In this document: piece after piece, positions 12,901 through 27,247 of the stretch | Layout of the letters: every line of letters starts with the position of its first letter | How positions within the stretch are numbered: position 1 is the stretch's first letter | From: Larimichthys crocea | Lineage: Eukaryota; Chordata; Actinopteri; Sciaenidae | Direction: 5' to 3' | NCBI RefSeq assembly: GCF_000972845.2 | Contig: NC_040017.1 | Span: forward strand, 66,938 to 130,937 | Length of the DNA stretch: 64,000 bases | Made by a program: the position numbers and the translations under genes | Notes under the pieces: model-generated | The model's database searches: none | Seen by the model: the letters and a program-made list of their open reading frames with translations, nothing else | Told to the model about the DNA's origin: nothing

Positions 12901-15900
12901 AACCAAACAGTTTCTGTAGTGACTCATCAGTCTCTCACATCTACTTTGGAGGATATTTACCATTACCAATGTTCTTGTGTCTCTTGTTAAAATTTTAGAA
13001 GGTCGTCCACTTCTAGGCAGAGTTGTAGTCTTTTTCAGTGCTCTTCTTTTGTAGATGATCTGCCTCACGTTAGAACGATGAAGCTCAAATCTTTTTGAGA
13101 TGACTTCATAGCTTCCCCCAGGCAATTGTGCTGTCACTACCCTCTTCCTGAGGTCCTCTCTGAGATCTCGCTTCCTCCTTGCATGATTGACCTGTATGGG
13201 TTCACCTAAGACTAAAGTGACCTGGTTGTTTCTCTGTTTCAATCAGTGATGCACAATTTTGTTCCTAAACATCTCTGATGTTAGTAGTTAGTTAGTACAA
13301 TCATACCTGTGCAGAGGTCTATGTAGAAAACTTGTGCTCACTAACTGATCTGGCAACCCACACAACAGCAAGGCAAAAAAACAAAAACACTAGACACGTA
13401 GAATAACAGGAAACCGTCCAAATAACTATTGTAATAGTCCAAATAGCTACGGTAATCATTTTATCATTCATTGTAATTCATTGTCATTTTATCATTCATT
13501 GTAATTGTACAATATGTTTGTGTTGATTTGTTCTGTACACGTGACATCTATTGCACGTCTGTCCGTCCTGGGAGAGGGATCCCTCCTCTGTGGCTCTTCC
13601 TGAGGTTTCTTCCACATTTTTTCCCTGTTAAAGGGTTTTTGTGGGCAAGTTTTTCCTCACTCGAACCGAGGGTCTAAGGACAGAGGGTGTCACTCCCTGT
13701 ACAGATTGTAAAGCCCTCTGAGGCAAATGTACTATGTGACTTTGGGCTATACATATAAAATTTAATTTTATTTGATTTAACTCTAACCTAACATACAGAC
13801 AAGACGGCGGTATTCTCTCTTCTTCTTTCTTTTTTCAGGTTATCTTCTATAAATTAAATACCTTTAAAAGAATAAATTGTTCTAACATGTAGGTACGTGC
13901 ACCCATTGAAAATGTGAAAACTTTCCTGCCTTATCTGCCTTGAGAGTAGTTGGCACGGCTCAATAGAATTCAGTGTTACTGACAGAAGGAGCTCAGGGTC
14001 AAGTGAGGGCTTTTCTACTTGTCAAAGCTTTGATGAGAGAAGAGTGAGTGCTACAGTACATGGAGGAAAAGAAGCCAAAAAACGGCTTTGTAAAATAATA
14101 AATCATGGTTTTAAGATATGGAGCGAGTTTCTTTAGTCTAATCAACCCAGACTAGGCTGGTAGTGTTTCTAACTGTACCACCACCAGTACACTGAAAGGT
14201 AATGTCATTTCTCACTGTGTACCTTCACACATCTTTAAAAATGCTGCATTGTATCACAGCATAGTTAAGCAATGTAGTGTGCAGTCAGTTTCCCACCTCA
14301 GCGTAATGTGCTAAGCAGAACAGACGTTGGAACAATATTTGGCTAGCGGTAACATGAAGCGCTGTATGTTTGTCATTGTTCGTCTCGGGTGTTTGCGTAG
14401 TGGAAGCCTCAGTTAGGCGGCAGACAAATGGAGCAGATGGCCAATATGGTTTGGATCTCGTCTCCACACTTGTTCTAAGTGCGCTGCCTCGGACAGATTT
14501 GCTGCCCTCCCTCCGTCACGTCGTCTCCGGCGTGGGCTGGCAGCAGCCTGTAGCTGCTCGAGAAAACAGTTGATTGTAAAGAGAGGTCGGCTGTGAAGGG
14601 TTCGTCTGATCTGATAATTGATATCAGATGGTCCATCATGCTAAATTAAAACATTTATCTGTACTTGAAATCAGCGGAGAAAGCGGGGGATTAAATGAAC
14701 TGTCAGTGCTATGATGAAGAGCCAGCGTACGCTTACTGCTGACAAGCTTTACAGGCAGGAGTTCTGCTCTTCTGTGCTTCAGCTGAAGATTGATCCTCCT
14801 CCACATTCTAATTTTCAGTGCAACACTAAATATCCAGAGATTTAACTGAGTGAATCTGCTCTGCTGCTTGCGAGAATCTGACGGAGAAAGAAGATGATCT
14901 GTGCGTGCGTTGTCATCTGTTAGTGCAGATGCATGATGCATATGGTGCAATTATCTGTGTACACAGCAGGCGGGCGGCATTTAGTGCTGGGCTAAAGTCG
15001 AAGCAATATAGAGCAGCCTCAATAAATCCCAGTGGCTAATGTGGTCAGAGCTAATGAGCAATCCTTATTTTCAATTACTAATGTGGTCCAATATGACACA
15101 GAGTTTAACCTCAAAGTGTTGAGAAGCTCATAGCTGCTGAGTGTGGCCTTGTTTAACGCTCAGATGTCAAGCCAGAGACGGTGACCTCCTTTAAACACAA
15201 AATGCTGCATCACTACAACCTCCCTGCACCCGATCCAAACGTATCGGCTTTTAGTTTGTGAGTTAAGCAAACTGCTAAATTAAACTCTTGGCTGTTTCAA
15301 GGTAAATGTGCATTAAAAATGCCGCTGTGAGATAGATAGATAGAGATACTTTATTGATCCCGAAGGAAATTAAGGTAAGGTGTACCGTGGATCTTTCCCA
15401 TGAGCGTATTGGACAGTTCAACATATACCCTCCTTAGCTTTCCAGTCTTACTCCGTAGCAGCAGATGGCATATTAGAGAGTCAGAATCCCTCAGTTTATA
15501 CTTTAAAGTACTTCACATCAATATCTTAATCACCTTAATTGAGGTGTCTGGAGTGTTCAGAGCTGAGCAGCAACTTGTCATTCTGTGAGTTATGACGTCA
15601 GCTAACGTTAACTCAGCAGCCAAATGAGATATCTGATATCATCAACTTTGGTTGTCATGACCTGAGACGTGACTAACTTGTCAGTATTTACATAAGTACA
15701 GAAAAATTGAGGTATACGTCTGGGTCTAGGTTTAGTGGCTTTTCAACTGGCAGTTGCAGGAAGTCCATCAGCCTGAAGATATTGTTCCACAGTAGATGGA
15801 CACTTTAAACGTTCTGTGGAGATGTTTTGAAGTGATTCAAATGTTTTGTGCTGGTTTCACTCAGTGATGCAGTTGAAGTTCACCACTGTGGTTGGAACCA

Positions 15901-18900
15901 GTTCTAAACTGTCCCATTCATCCAAATCAATTATCTTTTATAGATACCAACATGTTTTTCGGACAGTTGCATTGCAAAACGTTGACGTCAAACTTGTGTT
16001 TTTGCTGCTGGAAGCTTCCAACAAGAAGGAACAAACTGTCCAAAGCCTGGCTTCATTTCAAAAAGAAAGATGACAAAACAATGTCTGTAAATGATGATTG
16101 CAAGTCAGCAGTATGCTGAAACATTTTTCTACACATGATTAAATTCTAATATTTGACACTGTACACACAAGCGCTTCCCAACCAAGCAGCACATCCGTTA
16201 CTGTTACACCGAGGGTAAATATCCTGTTGTAATAACATTAGCGCAGCGCAGACAAGATTCTTCAACTAAGACAACTTTAAATGAAAACGAATGCTCTACA
16301 AACATTCTCTCATTTCATTTCTGTTAGATGGTGACAGACTGTTGCTCCAGCTAGCTTTCAGGCTAACTGGTTTCAAATTACACAGCAGGCAATGGAAAGT
16401 TTGCAAACCTGTGTAGGCCTACTGCTACTTCTTACCACAGATAATTGATCAGGAAGACAACTCTGCATCCTGTGTGTGAGAAACTAATCTTAGATCAGAG
16501 TTCCTTACTATCTTTATCTGGAACTTTCAACCTCGCATGGTCTTTATCAGTGTGTAGAGTTTGTTCAGTTGTCATGAATATGGCTATGTATGGAATATCA
16601 GTAGTAAGTGGACCTTTTTAGTTTAGACCTTTAGTTCAGATTATTTTGTCAAAGTCAAGGATGAACCCCAGTGCAGTGCAGGTCATAGTATTAATTACTT
16701 ACAGAACAGATAGAAGCGCTGTGCTAAATCATATCAACAAAAGCTTCTCAAATTAGCCTGTGACCTGATACTGATCCATCTGGGGCTTCCTGACATGGAA
16801 AAGACTGAGCGGCTTTGAGAATGAGAGGGCAAAATAATACCGGCAACACCGGGCCTGCCTGTTTGGCTTTTCTTTCTGTCATGTTTCCTCAGAGATGGTC
16901 ATTTCTAGAACAATTCATCAGTGCTGCTGCATGTGATGAAGGAGGGCATTTAACATTACTAATGTCCATATAAGCTCAGAGAGACTGTAATGTTGCAGAG
17001 CAGAGCTGGAGTCAGAGATCTGCAGGCTGTCTTCTTGTTTTTTGTCCATCAACATGGAAAAACATGTGGCGAGTCAGATTCCTGCTATGTGCCATTATTA
17101 CAGCAGTGAGACTCAAAAATCGAGAACAGTACCAAAGAAACTGTCATTTCTGACTTCACTGTCCTCTTCTTTTCTGGAATGTTAGACTAATGTTAGTGTA
17201 CCAACACAGGTTTTGTTCTAGCTACTTGTGTGTACACTGTTAGCATCATTATCAGACTCTTTTATGAGTATGATAAGTTATAAATATATTCAATTTTATT
17301 TTATTTATATAGCCCCAAATCAAAACAAGTTATCCCATGACACTTTCCATATAGAGCAGGTCTAGCCAATACTCTTTATGACCCATATGTGTAATATGTT
17401 TATGTTCGAGCTATCTCTCACATGAATTGATATACATTTAGTCATTCAGCTGATGCTTTTATCCAAAGTGGCTTACAAAAAGGGGAACAGTGTGACCAGC
17501 GCAGGTCCTGGCCACATTTGCCATATTTGGCCACATTTGCGCCCCCCTCTGCCTTGCCAATACCCCGCTCCCGGGGCGCCCGCTCCGCTAACTTAATGAG
17601 CGGTACCGAAAATTCGCGAGGTTTTTTACTTTTTCGGGCGCTTGTGCGCCCCCCACGGAGACTGCGCCCTGGGCGGCCGCCCACATTGCCCATAGCTAAG
17701 ACCGGCCCTGAGTGTGACAAGGACATGTTAGTGCAGCAATAAGTACTGTGACAGAGAGGGGGATAGATTTATCATGTCCAGATGTTGGTAGTGTTAGAGA
17801 GGAGGTCCTCTCTGAAGAGCTGGAGGTCTTCAGGAGGTTTGTGAAGGTAGAGGGCCGCCCCTGATCTGGTAGAAACTGGTAGGATGTTCCCCCAACGGGG
17901 AACAACAGACAAGAAAAGTATGCAGAATGTTTAAACGCGTTGTCGGTACGTAATAATCCAAAAACAGATCACATGCAATTGAACTGAATTCTGAGCAAAA
18001 AAATCTAATGTAAAGTGAAACTTTGAACAAGCGGTTGCATTTAAAGCTAAGTGTGTAACACAAACATTTTGAGGTCCTGTCAAACAGGAGAAAAATGTTT
18101 TTGCTGTTCGTGTTCAGCACAGACTTTTTCTCACGCTCCAGACATACATCAGCTCTGTTTGTTTGGAGGTTTAGTGCCTTTTAGATGTCATCGATAAATA
18201 GGGCTGCACATTTAATCAAATATTTATAACAATCGCCATTTTGGTTTCCCACAATTAAATGAACGTGATCGACTGCAATATCGATAACCATACTGCCTTC
18301 TCTTTCGAGGGGCTGTCATGTCGCTGAGCGTGCACCCTGCAGCAGCAGCCTGTGCAGAAACGTCCTGGATGTTGCGGCTGCAGTCTGGAGGGGAAGAGTA
18401 ATAAAACAACAACGAGCAAAATGAAGATTAAGTGCCTGGAGGAGAAGGCAAAGTGCTACTCCCTACTCCCTCCGTACTTCCTGTTTAGAAGTATTTGGGA
18501 TTTAGGGCAAGTGATGTTAAGCAAGAACAAATGATCTGCAAAGAGTGCAAGAGACTTGTGTCTGCACTGCAGAGTAATAATAACAGTGACATTATTCTTC
18601 TTGGCCTTCATTTATTCATCGTACTAACATTATCTCACTGAATCCTCGTCCTTATCCAGCATCAAGTCAGACGTCCAGAACAGAGACTGTCCGCTCTTAC
18701 AAGTTGAAAGCCATCTACAGTTCCCAGCGAGTTCTCAGTGAGTTCATTCAGCCACGTCTCTGCGATACTACACCCCCGTTCCTGATAATAGACAGTGCAC
18801 ATGGTTTGCACCGTGTTTTCCTGCTCCCTGCGCTCAGATACGGCTCTGCATCCTTCTCCCTGTCTCATTTCAGCAGGGATCTCTAGTCTTTCCACAAAGA

Positions 18901-21900
18901 GTATGCTAGCGCTGCCTAGAACTTACATAAAAAGGCAAAGCGCTAATCTCCATAGTTCTAAGTCCATGTTTGCAGCACACAAAATGGATGAAGACTGGTG
19001 TCGAAACACATGAAAAAAATACTAAAATCAGAGAGTGTGTTCAGAGATGTTGCAACTGGCTGCCAACCACGTGTCGTCTTGGCGTGGTCTTTTCATATGA
19101 TTTCTTGACAGTAAGAAAATCTATTTCCTGCCTTGTCGTGTAAAACACACAGAGCTCCTCTGCGTTGGATAACAGGCTTCGCTTATAGCTGCTGTGATTG
19201 ACCCGTCTGTGACCTCCTTCCTGCCTGAACTCTGAATCTACTCTCCACTGCTAAACAGAGCTGATGAGACCAGTCAGACAGACCAGACAGTGGCTCGCCT
19301 ATAAATGGTCGTGTACGTAGGGGAAATGGAACAGATGCAGACTGACTCGTCACAAAGCATCAGCTCTATTAGCCACTGACTGCTTGCGTGTAGCTACCGC
19401 TAGCAGAGCTATCTGTAGTTTCTGCTCTGCTCATTAGCTATAAAAAGAATCAGAGAATCTCAGTTACTCTCTTTCCTCTTCTGTCTCTGGCTCGCTCTAA
19501 TAGGATTAGAATAATGGAATATCACAAGTGCTTTTGGCAGTGCCAAGCTGCTTAAGCTAATTAAAGAGCCAGAAATGGAGAGTTTTATCTAACAATAGGG
19601 ATCCTGAGGAATAGAGTGCTAATCAGACCTTAAAGACCACAGCCTTTGGTCCCATGGAGAAGACCTGGCAATGATAACTGGCTTAGAAGATGTAATGGAG
19701 ATGTCGATAAAGCCCATCCCCTCTCTCCGCAGTTATCTGTTAGCCATATTCTTTCATTTAGATCACAGATTCTTGACAAAGAAAGTCTGGGACAGAGTGA
19801 GAGAAGAAAACAGGAAGTTGAGATTGAGGGAGGAATGATTCCTCTCATCAAAGTGCAGTGTGCTTCTGAAGCTCTTGCTTACTTGCAGCTCCTTAAACAA
19901 TTCAGTTGGGTAAATACCTCAGACTCCTTAAAAGTCTTGAGGTCTTTCTGCTCAATAAAGAAATTTCTGTTATACCTTTATTCATTTTCCCATCTCAGTC
20001 ATTAAGAAGATAGGGCAGTATCAAGAAAAACTGATTTCAGCTTCTCAAATATGAATATTTTCTGGTGTCTTTAGACCTCGATGACAGTAAACTGAATATC
20101 TTTGGGTTGTGGACAAAACAAGACATTTGAGGACTTCATCCTTATGCTTTGGAAAACAGCACATATACAAAATTTCTAACCATTTTATGGACCAAACATT
20201 TCACAGACCTACATAACATTTACAGGACATGACACTTTTGTCCAAAACGATGCCTTCAAGAAGAATCTGTTCCACCTGACATAAGTGCCAAAAGACTTTA
20301 AGCTGCATGAAATAACTAATTTAAGGGCATAACATCCTTTATATAACAGGTATTGAAGCATTTGGTGATATTGGAATTACATCACTTTGATGTTTTATTT
20401 TGAAACTGTGGTGGACATGAAACACTCCTCATCTCCCTGAACAATCTTCAACAATTAATTGTCTTAAATCACGTTATGTTTGAACCAGTCTTTCCTTAAA
20501 TCTACAGCCATGCACTAGACTTAAGAAGGGACAAAACATCTTAATTACTTCAACACAAAACAAAGAATCCCACATGCATGACAAAACACCTAACATAAAA
20601 GCATCTACTGTAGCTAAGTACCTGAGATCCCCTTAAACAGAGAGATTGCAGATCTAAAAGAGAAGATGTGTTGGCTTTAGGCTGTATTACAGGCCAGTCT
20701 GAATAACTGCATTGCCTGAGGGGGACTGGACTAGTGGGTCATGAATATGTAACAGATGATCTCTGAGATATAGGCTGGAATAGAGGCTCGTTGTCTAAAC
20801 TGTAAAGCACATAAAGGTCTGATGGGATTGGACTGTACAGAAGTTGGTTGAAACAAGCAGAAGGCACTTTGCCTCGGAGGATTTGTCCTGTGACATTTTC
20901 AGCTCGTTTTGGTGTTGTGTGCAGGTACCATTTTTTTAAATAAAATGTCAGACTTAAAAACATTTTTTTTAAAAAACAAGGCAATGGTGAACATGTGCTC
21001 TTCCTCTGGACCATTCATTAACAAATGTCACCTTGTGGCTGTTTACTGTGTGGGAGTGGAGCTCTTGCTGTGTGGCCTTGTGGGTTACAAGGAAATGTTA
21101 AGGATGCGCTTGTGTTAGGGAGGTTTGTATAAATCCTGGAAAACGTATGCATGTGATTCAGTTTGAAAGCCAAATACTACAGTGTGGGAGGGATATTGCA
21201 TGTTTGACCAACTGGCACTTTATCACAGTGAGACTCTTGAGTTACAGCTACCACCTGCAAGGCAAGGGTCATGCGATGGACGGAGACAGCCGAAGGCGGC
21301 AGTTGGTCACTTTTTGGTGGCTTTGCTTGCCTGTTACTGTAAAAAGATCAGTGAAGAAGCCAGTAAAACAGCTGTCATTGAAAAATGAATACAACACTCT
21401 ACAGCAAAAGGTGAAACCCAGCGGAACCCGTTTATTAACTTGATGCATGACTCTTGATTCTTTATCTTTTAACTTTCATTTAGATTTGATGAAGCAGTGC
21501 TTTGTCACTGTGATTTAACTATACCAATGCAAAATTCAAATGCAAAAATGATGATGATGAGAAAGAAACAAGATAAAGCATTGTGCCTTTTTAACACTCC
21601 AGACAAAAGATGGAAAGTTCCCTGGCTGAATACCGTCGCCATCTCTTTGGCGAGGAAGCAGTAATACTCCTGATGCAATATTTGGTCAGAACGACCCATG
21701 GTTCTTTGCTGTCTAGTTGGCATCACTACAGTATTGTTAGTGGTAATGGACGGATGCCAGTGCTGGCATCCATTCACTGACAGGAACACAAGCACAGTCT
21801 TGCACAATGTCGAGCTTTAAAACAAAAACCTTTCTACCATAAAATAACAAATTTTAAATCATGTTGATGTTACACTGACTTACACCTGTTCTTGTGTTAT

Positions 21901-24900
21901 ATAACTCAAAGCATGTAACATGTTACAGCACTAAGTCACAAAACGCCAACTATTTCACTGATTTGGGTGATTATATTTTATGGAGAAAATGTTTCCCGAT
22001 GAGTGGTAAAGTAAACTGCTCTGAACTGTAGCTTCTTTTAGCTAATGTTAGCTCAGTTTGTTAGCCAGGCTGCCTGGACTGTGAGCTCACAGCACCGGGG
22101 GAGTGTTAGTGTTGGTACCACAGGTGGTTTGGACCACTGGGAAGAAGAGGTGTTTGGGCTCAGGGTACGGTTGGAATGCTGACGAACAGAGTCACTGTGC
22201 CAAAACAGACCGTATCTGGCAAGTAAGCGGTGAACAGGCTCTAACTGAGAATCAGATTGAGGGACTGAGAATAGCTTGGTGTCATCAACAAAGCCACGGT
22301 AGAAGCCACACGAGTGTAAAACAAAAGCACAAATTCTTGTGTGTAGGGAGAAGAAGAAGTGGGGAGGCCCAGACTTGAGCCATGTGGAACTCCTGTAACC
22401 ATCTTCATGTGCATGTTATTAAACACTTTTTCAAGAAATCAGTAAGTCAGATTCTCACTCTACTGGATAGGTTTTGTCACATTGTTGCCCTTATGCTATT
22501 TTTAAAAGATTCAATTCCGACATGTAGTCAGTGGGACCCCTCTTAAGCTGACAAGCGTAATTTAGAAAATTACTTTTGAGAGGTTTAATGGCCTGCTATG
22601 GCAGACTTTTGAGACACATCAGAGTTGTTAATCAGTGGGTGGTGTATGTGTATCGGCAACACACATCAGTGGAAACAAACATACACTCTCTCTCTATGCA
22701 GTTTAGTTGCAGAAAGCATCAGCTGCAAACATTTAGTACAGTTTTTCTGTGACTTTATATTTCATAGTTCATTGTTATGATCTAGTATTGTATGTAGATG
22801 GCTGCATTCCATTCAAAACTATTGTAACTGTGTCTTTTTGCCACCCGGGCTGAGTTGATCTGAGGCCCAAGAACCACATCTCATTTCAGGGATTTGAGAG
22901 TTTAGAGAGGATCAGTTTGAGAGAACACGAGCACAGTGAGGAATGTGTGGCTCACTTACAGTTGCCGTTGCAGTGCAAACTGCGGTTTCAGTGGAAAAAT
23001 ATATAATCACTATGCCACTTACATGTGAAAACACATAGTAGACATTCTCCTGTCTGTTTTTCCCTTGACTCGCACAGTAAACTGTACTGAAATCCTTGAT
23101 TAGACTATATAGAGTGAGAACAAAACTCAACAATAAGTTATTATTGATGATCACTGTGGTAGTAGTGCACATTCATTGTAGAATTTCTTTTCCAATCCAA
23201 GAGAAAACGATCCATTTTACCTTATTTTATACCAGATGGACCTTCTTCTAATCAGTGTTTCTGTCCTTTTTATCATTCTGTATATGTTTCTGTCTGTGCT
23301 TTATTTCTATTTGTCTCTCCCCTCCCTCCATTTGTCTCAGTGTAGCTGCTGCTTTGCTTTCACATCACACCACAGAGTCGATGTGAGCACTACGCTAGAT
23401 AAATCAATAGACTGAATGAAAAAGGCTGAAATGCTCTGCTGGAGACTGGGGATGCTCAGGCACTCGAGGATGGGCACAAATCCTTCCAAAAGACACTCTC
23501 ACACACACACACACACACACACAGATTTGATAAAAACCAGCAGCAGTATGTTGGAATGGGAGTTGCTGATAGCTGGCATTGTGACTTCCATTAACTTTTC
23601 ACGTCAGGATGAAAAACCAGTATTTAGTATTTAATCAGTATGTAGAGCCAGCTCATGTGGTGGCACAACCGCCTAGCATAATATACAAGGCTGTTTAGAC
23701 TTTTTCTAATAATAATTAAAGATGGATAATATTTGTCATTAGTAACAATTCTAATGATCAGTGATCAGTTCTAAAACAAAAATGTAATCATCATATCCTT
23801 CTTGAAATCTGGCTACGTTTTGGATTCAATCCCCAAACATAGAAAATACCCAGATTAGCTAAAACACATTTCTTATCTAACTTTTGGCAGCTAATGCATC
23901 AGTGTATGAATGTGTGTGTATGGGTGAATGAGATATGTACTGTAAAAGCGCTTTGCGTGGTCGGAAAACTAGAAAGGCGCTATATAAGTACAGTCCATTT
24001 ACCATTTTTCAAGTATACAGATATAGTTGTGCTATACACCTTACGAGGTATGCGGTCAGGTCTAGGCCTGACTCAGGGAAAAGGACGCCCCTGCCTTGCA
24101 TAGTCCCATGGGCTGCACCACCTACACCACCTTTAATTGGGCATGGGACACAAGCGCGGGCGTGATCAACCTGTCGCTGGCCACCATCGATGAGGGTGTC
24201 TAGTGATAAAGGCCGAAACACCCCGTGATTCCTTGGAACACTACTGACGATGTGTCCCAAAATTGACATCTTTCCCATCCCGACCATGACGTACAGCTCC
24301 CATGCCACTCTCAACATCAAGGCTAACCTCATGTGAGTACCATCCATTGGCACAACGGACAGTATACCATCATGTCCAGTGTTGCATGATTCCCAGTGAC
24401 CCTCATAAGGATAAGGGAGTACAGAAAATGGATGGATGGAATCGTGCTGTATACATACATGGTGTGTACTAAGATGTACATGTATATATCCATATATAAC
24501 AGTAATGAAGAGTAATGACATCGCATGCAGTGATTGATCAGCGTTAGCCCCCTTTAAGGGTCCATTCCATTTAGTGCAGCAGAGACTTTCCAGTGAGCCA
24601 ACATGCAGCACAGCAGCACCCTGACTCTGTTTGACCAGAATGGAACATAAATTAGTATCATTGGTAACATTTACTATTTTAGGTCAAAGTGGCTGCTGTG
24701 AAAAAGGTGTATACCATTCAAAACTAGTGTTTGTCTGTCCAACATAGACAAGCTAGCTAAATAGGAAAGGAGGAAGTGGACAGAGGTTTAAACAATCGTT
24801 ATTGGAGTGAAAGCAAAAAGGGGCGGGACTTAGGAAGGGTCAGTTGTGAATGGCAAAAGGATGTAGCTGAGATTTAGAAGACTCTGTTAAACTGAGCCAT

Positions 24901-26925
24901 ATGTCTTATCAATATTTTAAAGGAGTAGTTTGACATTTTGGGAAATAATCTTCCTTATGATGTGTGATCATTAATACATGTCGAGTATTGGCTCTTCATA
25001 TTAATCTAACCAGTATATTAATGTAGTTCTAACATCCCAGAGAGCATGAATAGTGGATGTGCAGCTGAGCTCTCTCTCAGTCGGACTTCTTTGTTCTACT
25101 TCAATTTATAGCTCTGTAAAAGCTGTTTCTTTCTCTGTTTAACTCCCTGGTGGCCTTTTTCTGTCTCTCTTCTTCATTTTTCTCACTGTCTTTTTTTATC
25201 TCTCTCCAGAGGACGTTGCTGTTAAAAGCTTCGAACATGGTGGTCCAAACTAATCCAAAGCTGCTCGCTGTTAGTTTGAACCGAGCCACTATCACAAAAT
25301 AAATTTACAGCCGACAGAGCGAGGGATGGGACGGAAATGGAACAGGTAGAGAGTGCATAAACTGTGACAGTGTAATTAGGAGTCGGGAGTAGAGCCTTAA
25401 TAAGCACAGGGCTGCTCTCTGCACGGAGAGGGAAGCAGCAGACACCTTTCTTCTGGAGACTAGACCAGAATAAAAAGTGGATATAATGCGGCTGGACAGT
25501 GTATAATTTCAAAGATCTAGTACAGAGGGTCCTTTATCATCTCAGCCCAAAAAAGTCTGGTCAGGTAGGTCATAACATAGTTTTTACAATCACACACACA
25601 GGATGAAGGAATTTCAGCGGCTTAAATTACACAAAGTCTGATAATTTCCCCAAATTTGAGCCTTCATGACCCAGAATTCATTGTAACATGATGTCAGTGA
25701 ACTGCACACCCCTCTGAAGTAAACTAGAGGATAATAAAGGAAAGAGTGTTTGCTTTGGTCACGGTTCATCACCAGGGAGTCAAGCCGCCTTTGAAAGGAG
25801 CACTTCTTTATTGTATTTAGGGAACAAGCTGTTTATTGTTCCTTTCTGTTGGTAATGAAGCATTCCAGGAATGAAATGAGTCAGAAAGAGTGTTTTGAAG
25901 GTGCACACACACATATAGCTTGTTTGATTGTTTGTTTGTTATAGACCACTTTTTTTTTCATAGTAAACTAGTTTCAGCATTGAGCTCTGACATTGTATTT
26001 TCTTAAATTAGGTATGGGAAGTCAAAAAATAAAAGCCAAAATCCAAACAGCAGAGGTATCCTGAATTTAAACAAAGTAGTCCATCCGACCACAAATGTAG
26101 ACGAAAGTGTTGAAGCGGCTGCACTGAAAGGCTCGGTGTAACATGGTCATCATTGAAATGGGGATAACTGTGCACACTTGCACACAGTACAGACATTTAT
26201 GGTGTTGCAGATGGTTTGATAACATGAAGTAGCAGATGGAGTAATGAGAAGAGTGAAACAGAACAGCTTGAGAGGTTTAAACTCCGCCCACTCCACACAC
26301 CAACCAATTGCTGCATGAAGTGGATGCAGTTCTGATGTTGGGGAAAAGGTCTGACACCTCCCCTTCCTTTAAAGTCACACCCATTTCTTTACAGGCCCGA
26401 ACTGAGGTACCCCCCGATGATACCGCTATGATATCACCAAGGTCATTATTTTCAGACTTGAAGAAGCTCTTCTAGAGCCGCAGAAGAGTTTGTTTTGGGT
26501 GGACAGCACAGCTGAAGAAGTGACATACAGCTAAGGGCTGTGGGTTGGAATCAAACCTTCAGTGCAGACTCTTAGTAGATGTGTCACAGTCTCTCTCAGG
26601 GGAGCTGACAGACATCGTTGAAGACACCCGATTATACAACTAGTTGTCACAGGCTGAGGTCTAACTATGCCATGGAAAAGTGAACTTGAGATTTGTGAAC
26701 TCACCCTTCAAAACATGTCCAAAACTCTGCAGATGCCATGAGGTCACAACTTGTTTTAACTTGACATATCATTTTAACATTTGATGGACTGCTACTTTTT
26801 ATCTGCAAAAAGTTCTTACAGCTCATACGTCGTATATACATCATGGTGCCCTGTTAATTTCTTAGGGTTCAAATGAAAATCCAAAAAGTATACCCCTAAG
26901 ATCGTGATCAGAAAATGTTTCATTT

Positions 26926-26968
<43 letters not shown>

Positions 26969-27091
26969 TGAGATGTGCTCAAGTCCTGCGGTCCGACTTC
27001 TCTGCATGCTTGTAATTCATAAAAGATCAGAGCACTGCTCTTTCCAGCAGCAGTGTCCAACTGTATTTGTATGTATAAGATGTACCCTTAG

Positions 27092-27146
<55 letters not shown>

Positions 27147-27174
27147 TCACTCTCTCATACTCTCTCACTCTCTC

Positions 27175-27247
<73 letters not shown>

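Noticed and set aside
12832..13242. Active Tc1 transposase gene
   Set aside because: Only the DNA-binding half is present; no DDE catalytic region or second terminus was seen.
24009..24611. 200-codon minus-strand ORF as a host gene
   Set aside because: No domain, no recognisable family, no splice partner, and it overlaps a dispersed repeat with a GGAT tail. Kept only as a finding.
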